A stretch of 33,133 nt of DNA from Prolixibacteraceae bacterium. Its GTDB lineage: Bacteria; Bacteroidota; Bacteroidia; Bacteroidales; Prolixibacteraceae. Position 1 is the first letter of the stretch; each line of letters opens with the position of its first letter. A model generated the notes under the pieces. It was given only the letters and a program-made list of their open reading frames with translations, was not told the origin of the DNA and did no database searches. The stretch lies in NCBI GenBank assembly GCA_018648265.1, contig JABGRN010000054.1, positions 3,483 through 36,615 on the forward strand, in the 5' to 3' direction. The translations under genes and the position numbers were made by a program. Of the stretch, positions 25,304 to 33,133 are shown one piece after another.

Positions 25304-27562
25304 TCATTTAAAATTCAGAATCTTATCTAGTTTTAGAATCACTTCATCCACATTCTCTTTCCAAAAACATAGCGGTGGTTTCGATTTAATTACATTATCG
25401 AATGGTCCATCTGTGCCAACTAAAATATGATTTCCCCGGAGTTTGTTTTTGACTTTTTGTGCCAGTTCCGTGTCGGGTTCCAAAGTCAGACGGTTTTTCA
25501 CAAATTCAAAACCTATAAATAATCCAGAGCCTCGAACATCGCCAATACACTCGTATTTTTGTTGAAGTTTTGCTAATTCCTGCAAATAATAATCACCCAC
25601 TAGTTTGGCGTTTTGTTGCAACTTTTCTTCATCCATTACATCCAGAACTGCCTGACCAATTGCACACGAAACCGGGTTGCCACCAAAAGAGCTGAAAAAC
25701 TCCATTCCGTTGTTAAAAGCTTCTGCAATTTCGTCTGTGCAAACCACTGCTCCCATCGGATGCCCGTTTCCCATGGGTTTGCCAAGAATTACAATATCCG
25801 GAATTACTTGGTGTTGTTCAAAACCCCAAAATACATCTCCCAAACGTCCGAACCCGGTTTGCACTTCGTCGGAAATACAAACGCCTCCCTGACTTCGAAT
25901 GGCAGCATAAATTTCTTTTAAATAATTTTTGGCAAGCGGAACTTGTCCGCCGCAACCAATAATTGGTTCAGCGATAAATGCTGCAATTTTTTCTTCTGAA
26001 GTATTGATTTGTTGATTGGCATCTTTTGCATAAGAAAGTCCGGCGTTTTCATTTCGGAATTCACCACGATATGAACCCGGAATTGGCAAACACAAAACAT
26101 TTTCCGTTGCGCCTTTTCCTCCTTTTCCTGCAAATTTATAATGACTTATTTCAATTACCGATTGCATATTTCCATGGTAACCGTGTTCAACAGCAGCAAC
26201 CCGGTTTTTAACCGTAAAATTTCGAGCCAATCGAAGTGCCAAATCACTGGCTGCACTTCCAGAGTTTACAAAGAAAACCTTACTAAGTTGGGAAGGGAAT
26301 TTCTTTAATAAATTTGTGGAATATTCATTTAATTGATCGTACAAATAGCGGGTGTTGGTGTTGAGTCTTGCCATTTGTTTTTGCCCGGCTTCAATTACTT
26401 TTGGGTGCGAATGTCCAACGTGTGGAATATTGTTGTAGGCATCTAAATAACTGTTTCCATATTTATCAAACATATATTGGAAAGCAGCACTTTCCATGTA
26501 AATGGGTTTTTTATAACTAACAGAAAAAATTGAACTGACTGATTTAAAACGTTCTGAAGAAGCTTCCTCAATAGTTTTTACTTTTGGAATTTCAAAACCA
26601 CAAGCTAAGCTGAATTCATTTCGGGCGTGAATGGGATTTATTGTTACCCATAAGCGTAACATCTCCCAGGCAGGTTTTTCGCTGATTTGGATGTAAGTAT
26701 TTTCAGGCCGCTGAATTCTTTCGAAGGCAGAATTACTTGCACTGGTACACAAACGTGCTGCAATTAACCAGTATAAAATATCGATCTCCTTCTCTTTTAA
26801 AGGAAGAATTTTATGGTACTCTGAAATAACCGGGATTGCCCATTTTATTGGGTCATCTTTCCCCAGCAATGAATAAGCCAATGCAATTGCCAGCTCGTTT
26901 ATTATTTGCGAATAACTGAGATCACCAAAATCAATTAATCCTGAAACCTGATTGTTTTGTGTTAATGTATTCCATTCGTTTACATCGCCATGAATGATTT
27001 GTTTACGAAGACTGGGTAAAACCGGAATTACATTAGCTTTAAACTGCTGAAAAAAGTAAGTTGCAATTTTTCTGTCTATCGGATTAGCAATGTGTTTTAC
27101 ATATTCCTCGTTCAGCAAAAAATGTTGTAAATCCCATTTAAATTGCCGGGCTTCAATTACATAATTTCGGAAATCTTTAAGTTGCAAATCCATTTCAGCC
27201 ACAAACTTTCCGAACGATTTAAAAAGCTCCAATGAATGTTCTGCATCACCTAAAAATTCTCCCTCAAGATAAGTTAACAAACGAGCAACTTTTTTAGAGT
27301 TTTCTTGCTTAAAAAGAGTTAGTAATTCGTTATTTACGTTTTGAATTGGATTTGGAAATTTATCGTTTTTACTTTTTTGAAGGTGAAATAAAGCTTTGTT
27401 TTCGGCTTCGGCAAAATCAACTTCCTCTTTTTTGTCAGGATAAACTTTTAAAATATATTTTTCTGTTTTCGTTTCAACTTTGAAATTTACAATGTCGTAG
27501 CCAACCAGTTTTTGAATTTTAGGATTATTGAGATTGTATTTTTCTGATAAAGTTGTTTTCAT
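25304..27562 (-). CDS. Fusion of APH-type kinase and class III aminotransferase (phospho-lyase-like)
   Basis: This 752-residue cytoplasmic bifunctional enzyme has two halves. Residues 1-330 are an aminoglycoside/choline/hydroxylysine-kinase fold: ATP Lys in YILKVYPD, catalytic HGDVNEWN (191-198) and Mg-binding DFGD (211-214). Residues about 340-752 are a class III PLP enzyme: [30 protein letters not shown] (565-573) and the PLP lysine K595 in [10 protein letters not shown]. That last motif is characteristic of the AGXT2L/ETNPPL-PHYKPL subgroup, which eliminates phosphate from O-phosphorylated amino alcohols instead of transaminating. The fusion suggests phosphorylation of a hydroxylated amine followed by phosphate/ammonia elimination to an aldehyde. 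Ethanolamine, hydroxylysine or a related amine are candidates. The start is ATG at 27562. Confidence 0.9.
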   Translation of the reverse strand: MKTTLSEKYNLNNPKIQKLVGYDIVNFKVETKTEKYILKVYPDKKEEVDFAEAENKALFHLQKSKNDKFPNPIQNVNNELLTLFKQENSKKVARLLTYLEGEFLGDAEHSLELFKSFGKFVAEMDLQLKDFRNYVIEARQFKWDLQHFLLNEEYVKHIANPIDRKIATYFFQQFKANVIPVLPSLRKQIIHGDVNEWNTLTQNNQVSGLIDFGDLSYSQIINELAIALAYSLLGKDDPIKWAIPVISEYHKILPLKEKEIDILYWLIAARLCTSASNSAFERIQRPENTYIQISEKPAWEMLRLWVTINPIHARNEFSLACGFEIPKVKTIEEASSERFKSVSSIFSVSYKKPIYMESAAFQYMFDKYGNSYLDAYNNIPHVGHSHPKVIEAGQKQMARLNTNTRYLYDQLNEYSTNLLKKFPSQLSKVFFVNSGSAASDLALRLARNFTVKNRVAAVEHGYHGNMQSVIEISHYKFAGKGGKGATENVLCLPIPGSYRGEFRNENAGLSYAKDANQQINTSEEKIAAFIAEPIIGCGGQVPLAKNYLKEIYAAIRSQGGVCISDEVQTGFGRLGDVFWGFEQHQVIPDIVILGKPMGNGHPMGAVVCTDEIAEAFNNGMEFFSSFGGNPVSCAIGQAVLDVMDEEKLQQNAKLVGDYYLQELAKLQQKYECIGDVRGSGLFIGFEFVKNRLTLEPDTELAQKVKNKLRGNHILVGTDGPFDNVIKSKPPLCFWKENVDEVILKLDKILNFK

Positions 27563-27603
27563 GTATAAGTAGCTCTGGTTTTATCTAAAATATAATCCCG
27601 ATG

Positions 27604-27671
27604 ACTCTCCCTCTTCTCCCTCTCTTCGAGAAGAGAGGGACGATAATGTCGAAGATATTATCAGGGTGAGT
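27604..27671. repeat. 68-base palindromic element (REP/MITE-like)
   Basis: The element is bounded by imperfect inverted ends ACTCTCCCT (27604-27612) and AGGGTGAGT (27663-27671), with one mismatch. Inside is a perfect 10-bp hairpin, CCCTCTCTTC and GAAGAGAGGG with a 2-base loop (27618-27639), followed by GATAAT...ATTATC. It sits in the 238-base gap between the fusion gene and the lipoprotein gene. No T tract follows the stem on either strand, so it is not a typical terminator. Confidence 0.55.
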
Positions 27672-27800
27672 AATCCTGAATTAGATTAAAATAAGTACCA
27701 TTTATTTCTTTCTGCTGCAAATTAGTTTTTATGAAGGTTTCTTTCAAAATAGTTATATTTCATATTACATGTTTCATTCGACTAATATTGTTTTCAATTT

Positions 27801-28934
27801 TTACCGGTATCTTCTAAAAAAACTGTTGAGTTCGCCTGTTAACTGATTATAAATTGGTTTTGTAAATTCAATAAATAAATCCTGTTCCGGCGGCAATGGA
27901 ACTACTTTCCGTTTTGTAATTTGAACCTGTTTTTCATTGAGTGCTTCAATATCTCCGGCAAAAATTGCGTAATCGTTTACCCAGGTAAAAGAGCCGGGAA
28001 TCAGATTGTCGCGTAATAAGTCGTTACTGTTGGAATCGACAATTTTAAAGTTTAGCTGCCCGCCCGAAACCACTTTGTCGGTATAAGTTTTTAGTTTTGC
28101 CGAATAAATTTTGTATTCGACTTTTGTCGTGTCTTGTATATTTATTTCCACCGTTTTTTTTACTTCTTCTTCTTTTTCGTTTCGTGTTAAATTACCTACA
28201 GAAAAATCGAAAAACTCCATCCTGACAATATAATCGGGTCGCTCGATCTTATTTGTTTCTGCTTGTTGTGGCGATAAAAAATTCACAAATCCTTCTTTGG
28301 GATACCTGTTGTTTAGGAATTCAAAAACCTGGTTGTAGAAGAACTCAGAACTTAATTTATATTTTCGGGTATTTACAGTAACTGCCTCAACAATAACTTT
28401 TAATGTCGCAATTTCTTTCGAGATTTCCATCTTCTGAATGACATCTTTAAAACCCGGTATTAATTCGTTAGCAATAAAAAAATGATCGAAAGCGAAACGT
28501 GCAGTTTCCCTCGTATTTTGGTCTAATTCAACAAGTCCGGCATTGTATCTTTCTTCGGCCGCTTTTTCTAAGGCCATATTTAATTCCGATGAATACGATT
28601 TAGGATTGGGAATAATTTTACGTGCCGCCGGAGTGGTCCTGATTAAATCGGATAAGTGATTTACCTGTTGCATCATTTCAACAGCCACTCCCCATTTAAA
28701 TAAACCATTTGATGTAAGCGCAAGATCTAATTCTTCCTGCGACCATTTTATGGCTAAGGGATAGCCCTCACTTAATACCTGGACGGCCTTTTTGTTGTCT
28801 GGATCAGATTTTAGCCTTTCAACTGCTTTTGTAACTGCGGAGAAATAATCTCCTTTTTGTAAAGCTTTTTTACCGGTTGCACATGATAATACAAGTGTTG
28901 CAATAACAATAAGGGAAAAATAATTTTTGTACAT
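27801..28934 (-). CDS. Outer-membrane-type lipoprotein of unknown function
   Basis: This is a 377-residue predicted lipoprotein. Residues 1-17 are a signal sequence with lipobox LVLSC and lipidated C18. ALQKGDYFSAVTKAVERLKS and DNKKAVQVLSEGY look like a TPR-like helical pair, followed by more helices (about 60-160) and a beta-rich second half with VRMEFFDFSVGN and TYTDKVVSGGQLNFKIVDSN. It ends in a basic tail (NSFFRRYR). Similar proteins in Bacteroidetes are annotated only as TPR-domain or hypothetical lipoproteins. A role in envelope assembly is possible but not shown. It begins about 20 bases after a perfect -7 element and is separated from the sirtuin gene by 310 bases. Confidence 0.8.
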   Translation of the reverse strand: MYKNYFSLIVIATLVLSCATGKKALQKGDYFSAVTKAVERLKSDPDNKKAVQVLSEGYPLAIKWSQEELDLALTSNGLFKWGVAVEMMQQVNHLSDLIRTTPAARKIIPNPKSYSSELNMALEKAAEERYNAGLVELDQNTRETARFAFDHFFIANELIPGFKDVIQKMEISKEIATLKVIVEAVTVNTRKYKLSSEFFYNQVFEFLNNRYPKEGFVNFLSPQQAETNKIERPDYIVRMEFFDFSVGNLTRNEKEEEVKKTVEINIQDTTKVEYKIYSAKLKTYTDKVVSGGQLNFKIVDSNSNDLLRDNLIPGSFTWVNDYAIFAGDIEALNEKQVQITKRKVVPLPPEQDLFIEFTKPIYNQLTGELNSFFRRYR

Positions 28935-28955
28935 ATTTATGATTTATTGTTTACA

Positions 28956-28963
28956 CAAATTTA
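28956..28963 (-). promoter_or_regulatory. -7 promoter element of the lipoprotein gene
   Basis: TAAATTTG on the minus strand is an exact TAnnTTTG match, 21 bases upstream of the ATG at 28934. The -33 position has no clear TTTG. Confidence 0.4.
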
Positions 28964-29049
28964 AACTTTTAAAAATAGGGTTAGATGATTTTTTGTATAA
29001 AGATAAAGAAGTCGTCCAATTTCTTTCATGCTTTTGTATCGTATCTCCG

Positions 29050-29239
29050 TTCACGATTTGAAATCGGTGTGAAGTTTGTCAAAACTCTCTTATTTATATT
29101 CATGAAGCCCGGAGTCTGATTGTTAATTTTGCTATCCGTCCTTTAAAAGGGACGGCATAGGATATTTCTACAATAACAATAATAAAAATGCAACTATCTA
29201 GTGTTTTTATTTTCCTTTGCCGTTGGCTTCAGCCAACGG
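29050..29239. repeat. Three stem-loops filling the gap between the lipoprotein and sirtuin genes
   Basis: TTCAC-GATTT-G-AAATC...GTGAA spans 29050-29073. CCGTCC...GGACGG (29136-29155) extends inward through TTT/AAA. CCGTTGGCT-TC-AGCCAACGG is a perfect 9-bp hairpin at 29220-29239. The last ends 5 bases from the sirtuin stop codon, but on the minus strand it is followed by an A-rich tract and not T, so it is not a normal terminator. The spacing of strong hairpins at both sides of an AT-rich core resembles a transposase-less IS200/IS605-type or REP-like element. No reading frame is supported in 28964-29244. Confidence 0.45.
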
Positions 29240-29244
29240 ACTAA

Positions 29245-29988
29245 TTACAAATACAACAACTGCCCAATCTCTTTCATGGCTTCAGTAGCTTTCATTTCCA
29301 GGAAAATATCGGTAATTGTATCTGTAAAATGCGATGGTTTGATGTTTATTTCGATAATTTTTGCTCCATGCTCTTTTGCTTTTACAGGAATATCGGCAGC
29401 GGGCAAAACTTCGGCGTTTGTTCCAATTATCAACAAGACATCGGCTTTTTCAGCCTCTTCAAACGAACGTTTTTTTGCAAAATGAGGAATTGGTTCGTTA
29501 AAAAAAACCATGTCGGGTTTTAAAATTCCTTTGCAAATGTAGCAGGTTGGCGGCAGGTAATTCAGGTCGGCAAAACTCATATCGAATTCAGAACTGCACT
29601 CGGTACAAACCAATTGTTTGTATGTTCCATGCAATTCGTAAACATATTTGCTCCCTGCTTTTTGGTGAAGATGGTCGATGTTTTGAGTAATAATTGTTTC
29701 AAGGAAACTGCGTTTTTCCATTTTTGCCAATATTTCGTGCGCAGCGTTCGGTTCTGCATCGCCTAAATTATCATAAAAAATCTCCTTTATTTTCTGCCAC
29801 GATTGAAAGGGTTTCTTTTTGAAAAATTCAATTTCCAGGAAATTAGGATTAGTTTTATTCCAAAGTCCGTTTTCGCCCCGAAAAGGGGGAATTCCACTTT
29901 CAACAGAAATGCCGGCTCCTGTGAAAGCAACAGCATATTTTGCTTTTCGGATGAGGTCGGCAGCCTGTTTAAGTTTAGTGGAATTCAT
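29245..29988 (-). CDS. NAD-dependent protein deacylase (sirtuin, CobB-like)
   Basis: This 247-residue sirtuin removes acetyl or other acyl groups from protein lysines using NAD. The NAD site is FTGAGISVESGIPPFRG (22-38). TQNIDHLH (101-108) and the catalytic H120 in YELHG are intact. A zinc site is formed by C128, C131, C149 and C152. The Rossmann closing segment is LLIIGTNAEVLPAADIP. The ATG at 29988 (MNSTKLKQAADLIRKAK) is the natural family start; an upstream ATG at 30090 would translate through the palindromic element. It lies directly downstream of an acyl-CoA synthetase fused to a GNAT domain, on the same strand with a 146-base gap. That pairing recalls the Pat/CobB protein acetylation system. 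Confidence 0.93.
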   Translation of the reverse strand: MNSTKLKQAADLIRKAKYAVAFTGAGISVESGIPPFRGENGLWNKTNPNFLEIEFFKKKPFQSWQKIKEIFYDNLGDAEPNAAHEILAKMEKRSFLETIITQNIDHLHQKAGSKYVYELHGTYKQLVCTECSSEFDMSFADLNYLPPTCYICKGILKPDMVFFNEPIPHFAKKRSFEEAEKADVLLIIGTNAEVLPAADIPVKAKEHGAKIIEINIKPSHFTDTITDIFLEMKATEAMKEIGQLLYL

Positions 29989-30001
29989 TTTAAAAAAATA
30001 G

Positions 30002-30129
30002 GAGATTGTTTCAAAAGTCGAAATTACGTCATTCTGAATAATTTCAGAATCCAAATGAATTGAATATGAAATATGCAGATCCTGAAACAAGTTCAGGATG
30101 ACGAGTCAATATTTTTTTGAAACAACCTC
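30002..30129. repeat. 128-base composite palindromic repeat between the GNAT-ligase and sirtuin genes
   Basis: The outer arms are inverted copies: GAGATTGTTTCAAAA (from 30002) and, on the other strand, GAGGTTGTTTCAAAA (ending at 30129). Each arm leads into its own hairpin unit: CGTCATTCTGAA-TAA-TTTCAGAATC (30027-30051) and, inverted, CGTCATCCTGAA-CTTG-TTTCAGGATC (30078-30103). The element is thus two related hairpin units facing each other around an AT spacer. It almost fills the 146-base gap. Palindromic units with the core GTCATCCTGAA are known widely in bacteria. It could limit or stabilise readthrough mRNA between the two genes. Confidence 0.7.
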
Positions 30130-30134
30130 AATTG

Positions 30135-32828
30135 TTATTCGTTTTCAAAAATATCTTTATTAACTGAAACTGTTGTGTCTTCATTAAACCGTATTTTGAA
30201 ATTCAGCTTACGGAAAACCGAAATCATTGGTTTGTTATCTTTTGTAGTTTCAGCAGCCAATTTTTTTATCCCCCTCGATTTTGCTATTTCCACACAGTAA
30301 TTAGTAATTATAAAACCTAATTCTTTTTTCTGCCATGCATCAGTAATTAATATTGCGAATTCCATTATTTCAACGTCCGGATCGGCAATTAACCGTCCAA
30401 CACCAATTAGTTTTTTTTGTCCTTCTTCTTCAATTTCTGCAACAATGGCTATTTCCCTGTCATAATCGATGAAACAGAATTGTGATGCAATTTCATGCGA
30501 ATCGAAATAGAAATCGTAACGGAAACGGTGATAAATCGATTCTTTTGAACAACTTGCCAGCAACTCCAACCACAATGGTTCGTCTTCAGGTTTTATTGGC
30601 CGAAGTATAATTTCAGTACCATCGTTTAAAGTTGCTTTTTTTATCAGGCTTTCCGGATAAGGACGTAATATCAGGTGGGAGTATTCTTTTGCTGGTTTTT
30701 CCAATAATTCTTCGTCAACTACAATTCGGGCATCCAGGGCTATTACATCTTCTGCAGTTACTATTAAAGGATTGATATCTAATTCTGCAATTTCGGGATA
30801 ATCTGCCGCTAAATACGACATTCTGATTAAGGCTTCAATCAATTTATCGATATTTTTTGGTGTATCCCCACGGTATCCCTGGAGTAAAGGATAGATTTTT
30901 AACGATTTCAGCATTTGGTGGGCCAACTGCTCATTTAATGGTGGAAATTCCAACCGTTTGTCTTTAAACAATTCAGCCGATGTTCCACCCATCCCAACCA
31001 ACATAACAGTACCGAAAATTGGATCTTTTTTAGTTCCCACAATAAGTTCAATGGCATCTTTTGTATCAACCATAATCTGAACGGTTACACCATCAATTCT
31101 TGCATCGGGTCGTTTTTCGGCGGCGGTTTTTACCATGTTTCGGAAAGTGGCACGTACCATTTCTTCGTTTTCAATATTTAAAGCTACCCCACCCACGTCC
31201 GATTTATGGGTGATATCGGGTGAATAAATTTTTAATACTACCGGGTATCCTTTTTGTTCTGCAATTGCAACAGCCTCATCTTCAGTTGCTGCAGGCGCAG
31301 GATGCGTTGTTTTAATACCGTAATCGTTTACAAGCATTTTTGAATCATCCTCATTCAAAATTTTTGCCTTTGGAAAAACTTCTCTCAAATATTTTTTGCG
31401 TAACTCATGTCTGTCGTACTGGAAAGACACAGGTACTTCTTTTGGTGTTTCATACAACATTTCCTGATTTTGCGAGTAATCAGAAAGTGTCATAAAAGCT
31501 CGGATTGCCTGTTCAGGAGTAGTAAAACTTGATATTCCGGCCTGGTTAAAAACATGGATACCTTCTCTCATACTTGCACCACCTAACCAACCTGCCATTA
31601 TCGATTTTGTAGTATTGGCTGCTAATTTTGAAATGGCCAGGGCTGTTTCTGTTGGTGCTGTCATTGCCTGTGGAGTTAAAAGAACAAGTACAGCGTCCAC
31701 ATTTTCATCTTCCATAACAATTTGGGTTGAACGGGCAAAACGTTCCGGAGTGGCATCCCCAAGCACATCGATTGGATTACCATGCGACCAAAAAGGAGGC
31801 AAATAATCATTTAATCGTTGCATGGTTTTATCTGAAAGTTTTACAAGTTTTCCTCCCGAAGAAATTAAGGAGTCGGTTGCCATTACTCCGGGGCCACCCG
31901 CGTTGGTCACAATTGCAAGGCGGTTTCCTTTTGGAATTCGGCGACGGCCTACTAAATCGGTAAAATCAAAAATATTCCCAAAGTCAAAAACACGAGCCAA
32001 ACCTGCCCTGCGAAAAACTGCGTCATATATTGAATCTTCAGAAGCGAGGGCTCCAGTGTGTGATGCCGCCGCGGCAGCAGATTCGGGGAAACGCCCCGAT
32101 TTATAAACGATAATTGGCTTTTCGCGGGAAAATGCACGGGCTGCTGACATAAAAGTGCGGGCATTTGTTAACGATTCAACATACAAAACAATAGATTTTG
32201 TATTTGGATCTTGTCCGAAATAATCGATTAAATCGCCAAAATTAACATCCATCGAGTTTCCAATAGAAACAAAATAGGAGAAACCAATGTTTGAATCGGC
32301 TGCCCAGTCAAGTACTGAAGTACACAATGCTCCCGATTGTGAAATAAATGCAACGTGTCCTTTTTTTGGCATTCCGTCGGCAAAACTTACATTCATGTTT
32401 AACCCAGGCACTAAAATCCCTAAACAATTAGGGCCTATGACGCGCATATCGGGGAATTTAGACTTTTCGGCTAAAACCTGAGCTTCAAGAGCTTTTCCCT
32501 CTTCTCCCGATTCTTTAAAACCGGCCGACATTATTATCACTCCATTAATACCAGCTTCTCCACAATCTTTAATTAATTGTGGAACCCATTTTGCTGCCGT
32601 CATAATAACTGCCAAGTCAGGTGTTTTAGGCAGGCTTTTTACATCGGGATAACATGGGATTCCAAATACTGCTTCGCGCTTTGGATTAACGGGATAAACC
32701 ACTCCGTTAAATCCGCCTCCAACTAAATTCCGCAGGGTAATTCCCCCAACACTATCGGGATTATTTGAAACACCGATTAAAGCAATTCTTTTGGGTTTGA
32801 AAATACTGTTTAATTTCTTGATGGCCAT
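30135..32828 (-). CDS. ADP-forming acetate/acyl-CoA ligase fused to a GNAT acetyltransferase (Pat-like)
   Basis: This 897-residue protein starts with the CoA-binding Rossmann domain (KPKRIALIGVSNNPDSVGG, 11-29). The succinyl-CoA-synthetase-like domains follow (GPNCLGI, FISQSGAL) with the phosphohistidine H257 in SHTGAL. The ATP-grasp part spans about 480-700 (GYPVVLKIYSPDITHKSDVGG, GGTSAELFKD), and the last about 165 residues are a GNAT domain. The ligase would turn acyl-CoA, ADP and phosphate into acid, CoA and ATP, a fermentation ATP source downstream of nifJ. Protein acetyltransferases such as PatZ share this layout but lack the catalytic His, which is present here. The GNAT acetyl-CoA loop reads WQKKELG, with Glu where Gly is usual (QxxGxG). 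The sirtuin gene follows. The start is ATG at 32828. Confidence 0.93.
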   Translation of the reverse strand: MAIKKLNSIFKPKRIALIGVSNNPDSVGGITLRNLVGGGFNGVVYPVNPKREAVFGIPCYPDVKSLPKTPDLAVIMTAAKWVPQLIKDCGEAGINGVIIMSAGFKESGEEGKALEAQVLAEKSKFPDMRVIGPNCLGILVPGLNMNVSFADGMPKKGHVAFISQSGALCTSVLDWAADSNIGFSYFVSIGNSMDVNFGDLIDYFGQDPNTKSIVLYVESLTNARTFMSAARAFSREKPIIVYKSGRFPESAAAAASHTGALASEDSIYDAVFRRAGLARVFDFGNIFDFTDLVGRRRIPKGNRLAIVTNAGGPGVMATDSLISSGGKLVKLSDKTMQRLNDYLPPFWSHGNPIDVLGDATPERFARSTQIVMEDENVDAVLVLLTPQAMTAPTETALAISKLAANTTKSIMAGWLGGASMREGIHVFNQAGISSFTTPEQAIRAFMTLSDYSQNQEMLYETPKEVPVSFQYDRHELRKKYLREVFPKAKILNEDDSKMLVNDYGIKTTHPAPAATEDEAVAIAEQKGYPVVLKIYSPDITHKSDVGGVALNIENEEMVRATFRNMVKTAAEKRPDARIDGVTVQIMVDTKDAIELIVGTKKDPIFGTVMLVGMGGTSAELFKDKRLEFPPLNEQLAHQMLKSLKIYPLLQGYRGDTPKNIDKLIEALIRMSYLAADYPEIAELDINPLIVTAEDVIALDARIVVDEELLEKPAKEYSHLILRPYPESLIKKATLNDGTEIILRPIKPEDEPLWLELLASCSKESIYHRFRYDFYFDSHEIASQFCFIDYDREIAIVAEIEEEGQKKLIGVGRLIADPDVEIMEFAILITDAWQKKELGFIITNYCVEIAKSRGIKKLAAETTKDNKPMISVFRKLNFKIRFNEDTTVSVNKDIFENE

Positions 32829-33133
32829 TATAAATATTTTTGAGTTTCTGAATTAAATGAACTTGTTTTTTGTGGATACAAAGTTGAATGAATTTGCTTA
32901 CAAAATACATGAAAAAAAATCATGTTAGAAAAATTTAATCATTTGTTTTGAAATTTAGTACGAAAGGTTAAAGTTTACTTAAAACCAGAATATTATACAG
33001 ATTAATTTTGGAGAATAGTTGAGAAAACAACAAGCAATTGTTACCATTGTTTAGTATGTAAATTTATTGTCCCATAAAAAAGGCTCACTTCATAATTCGG
33101 GTTGGTTTTGTTTTTAAGCATAAATTTTAGCAA
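32829..33133. other. Right-edge 305 bases, no complete gene
   Basis: The stretch upstream of the ligase gene is AT-rich. ACATGA (32907-32912) and TCATGT (32920-32925) form a 6-bp palindrome about 80 bases before the ligase start that might be an operator. No exact promoter consensus was found. On the minus strand a frame is open from the edge to a stop at 33041-33043 (30 codons, including MLKNKTNPNYEVSLFYGTIN); it could be the end of an upstream gene but nothing identifies it. Confidence 0.3.

Noticed and set aside
29220-29239. Perfect 9-bp hairpin as terminator of the sirtuin gene
   Set aside because: On the minus strand it is followed by an A-rich and not a T-rich tract, so it was listed with the repeats.
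29989-30090. Longer sirtuin start at 30090
   Set aside because: The extra 34 residues would be translated from the palindromic repeat and precede the natural family N-terminus.
33041-33133. Minus-strand open frame at the right edge as a gene end
   Set aside because: Only 30 codons are visible with no recognisable motif; mentioned in the gap entry but not called.

Overview
The window looks like chromosomal DNA from an anaerobic or facultatively fermentative member of the Bacteroidetes, most likely a marine or sediment Marinilabiliales/Prolixibacteraceae-type bacterium. The clues are an AT-rich sequence, promoter-like elements of the Bacteroidetes type (TAnnTTTG with an upstream TTTG), few Shine-Dalgarno sites, a Rho factor with a long charged insertion, DUF5916 and GH20/GH28 glycan enzymes, and a pyruvate:ferredoxin oxidoreductase paired with an ADP-forming acyl-CoA synthetase. 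The lineage is an inference from gene content. No rRNA, tRNA, CRISPR array or intact transposase was seen.

Layout. 1-768: 5' part of a LicC-like nucleotidyltransferase running off the left edge. 1024-1239: eroded C-terminal remnant of a VOC/glyoxalase gene. 1190-2191: secreted SMP-30/gluconolactonase-type propeller. 2290-5841: nifJ with a clear terminator. 5891-7066: AAA ATPase of the DUF4143 type. 7290-7497: hairpin-bounded non-coding element. 7582-9561: U32 (RlhA-like) protein on the plus strand, convergent with rho (9696-11498) across a bidirectional terminator. 11832-13988: DUF5916 outer-membrane protein. 14034-14627: methyltransferase. 14853-21210: a compact four-gene operon (Nramp-like transporter, TIM-barrel isomerase, GH28, GH20). 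21355-24270: FAD/Fe-S 2-hydroxyacid dehydrogenase. 24785-25275: RelE-type toxin-antitoxin pair on the plus strand. 25304-27562: kinase/class III aminotransferase fusion. 27801-28934: lipoprotein. 29245-29988: sirtuin. 30135-32828: ADP-forming acyl-CoA synthetase fused to a GNAT domain.

How the genes may work together. NifJ makes acetyl-CoA and reduced ferredoxin from pyruvate. The ADP-forming ligase can turn acetyl-CoA into acetate and ATP. Its fused GNAT domain next to a sirtuin suggests a local reversible lysine-acylation module. The GH28/GH20 operon should release sugars from a glycan containing uronic acid and/or N-acetylhexosamine. Its transporter belongs to the Nramp fold but lacks every canonical metal-binding motif, so it may carry something other than a divalent metal. 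The kinase-aminotransferase fusion resembles, in one polypeptide, the two-step kinase plus phospho-lyase route known for hydroxylysine and phosphoethanolamine.

Several intergenic regions hold compact inverted-repeat elements (7290-7497, 24399-24492, 27604-27671, 29050-29239, 30002-30129). No two are obviously the same family, which suggests a genome rich in small palindromic repeats.
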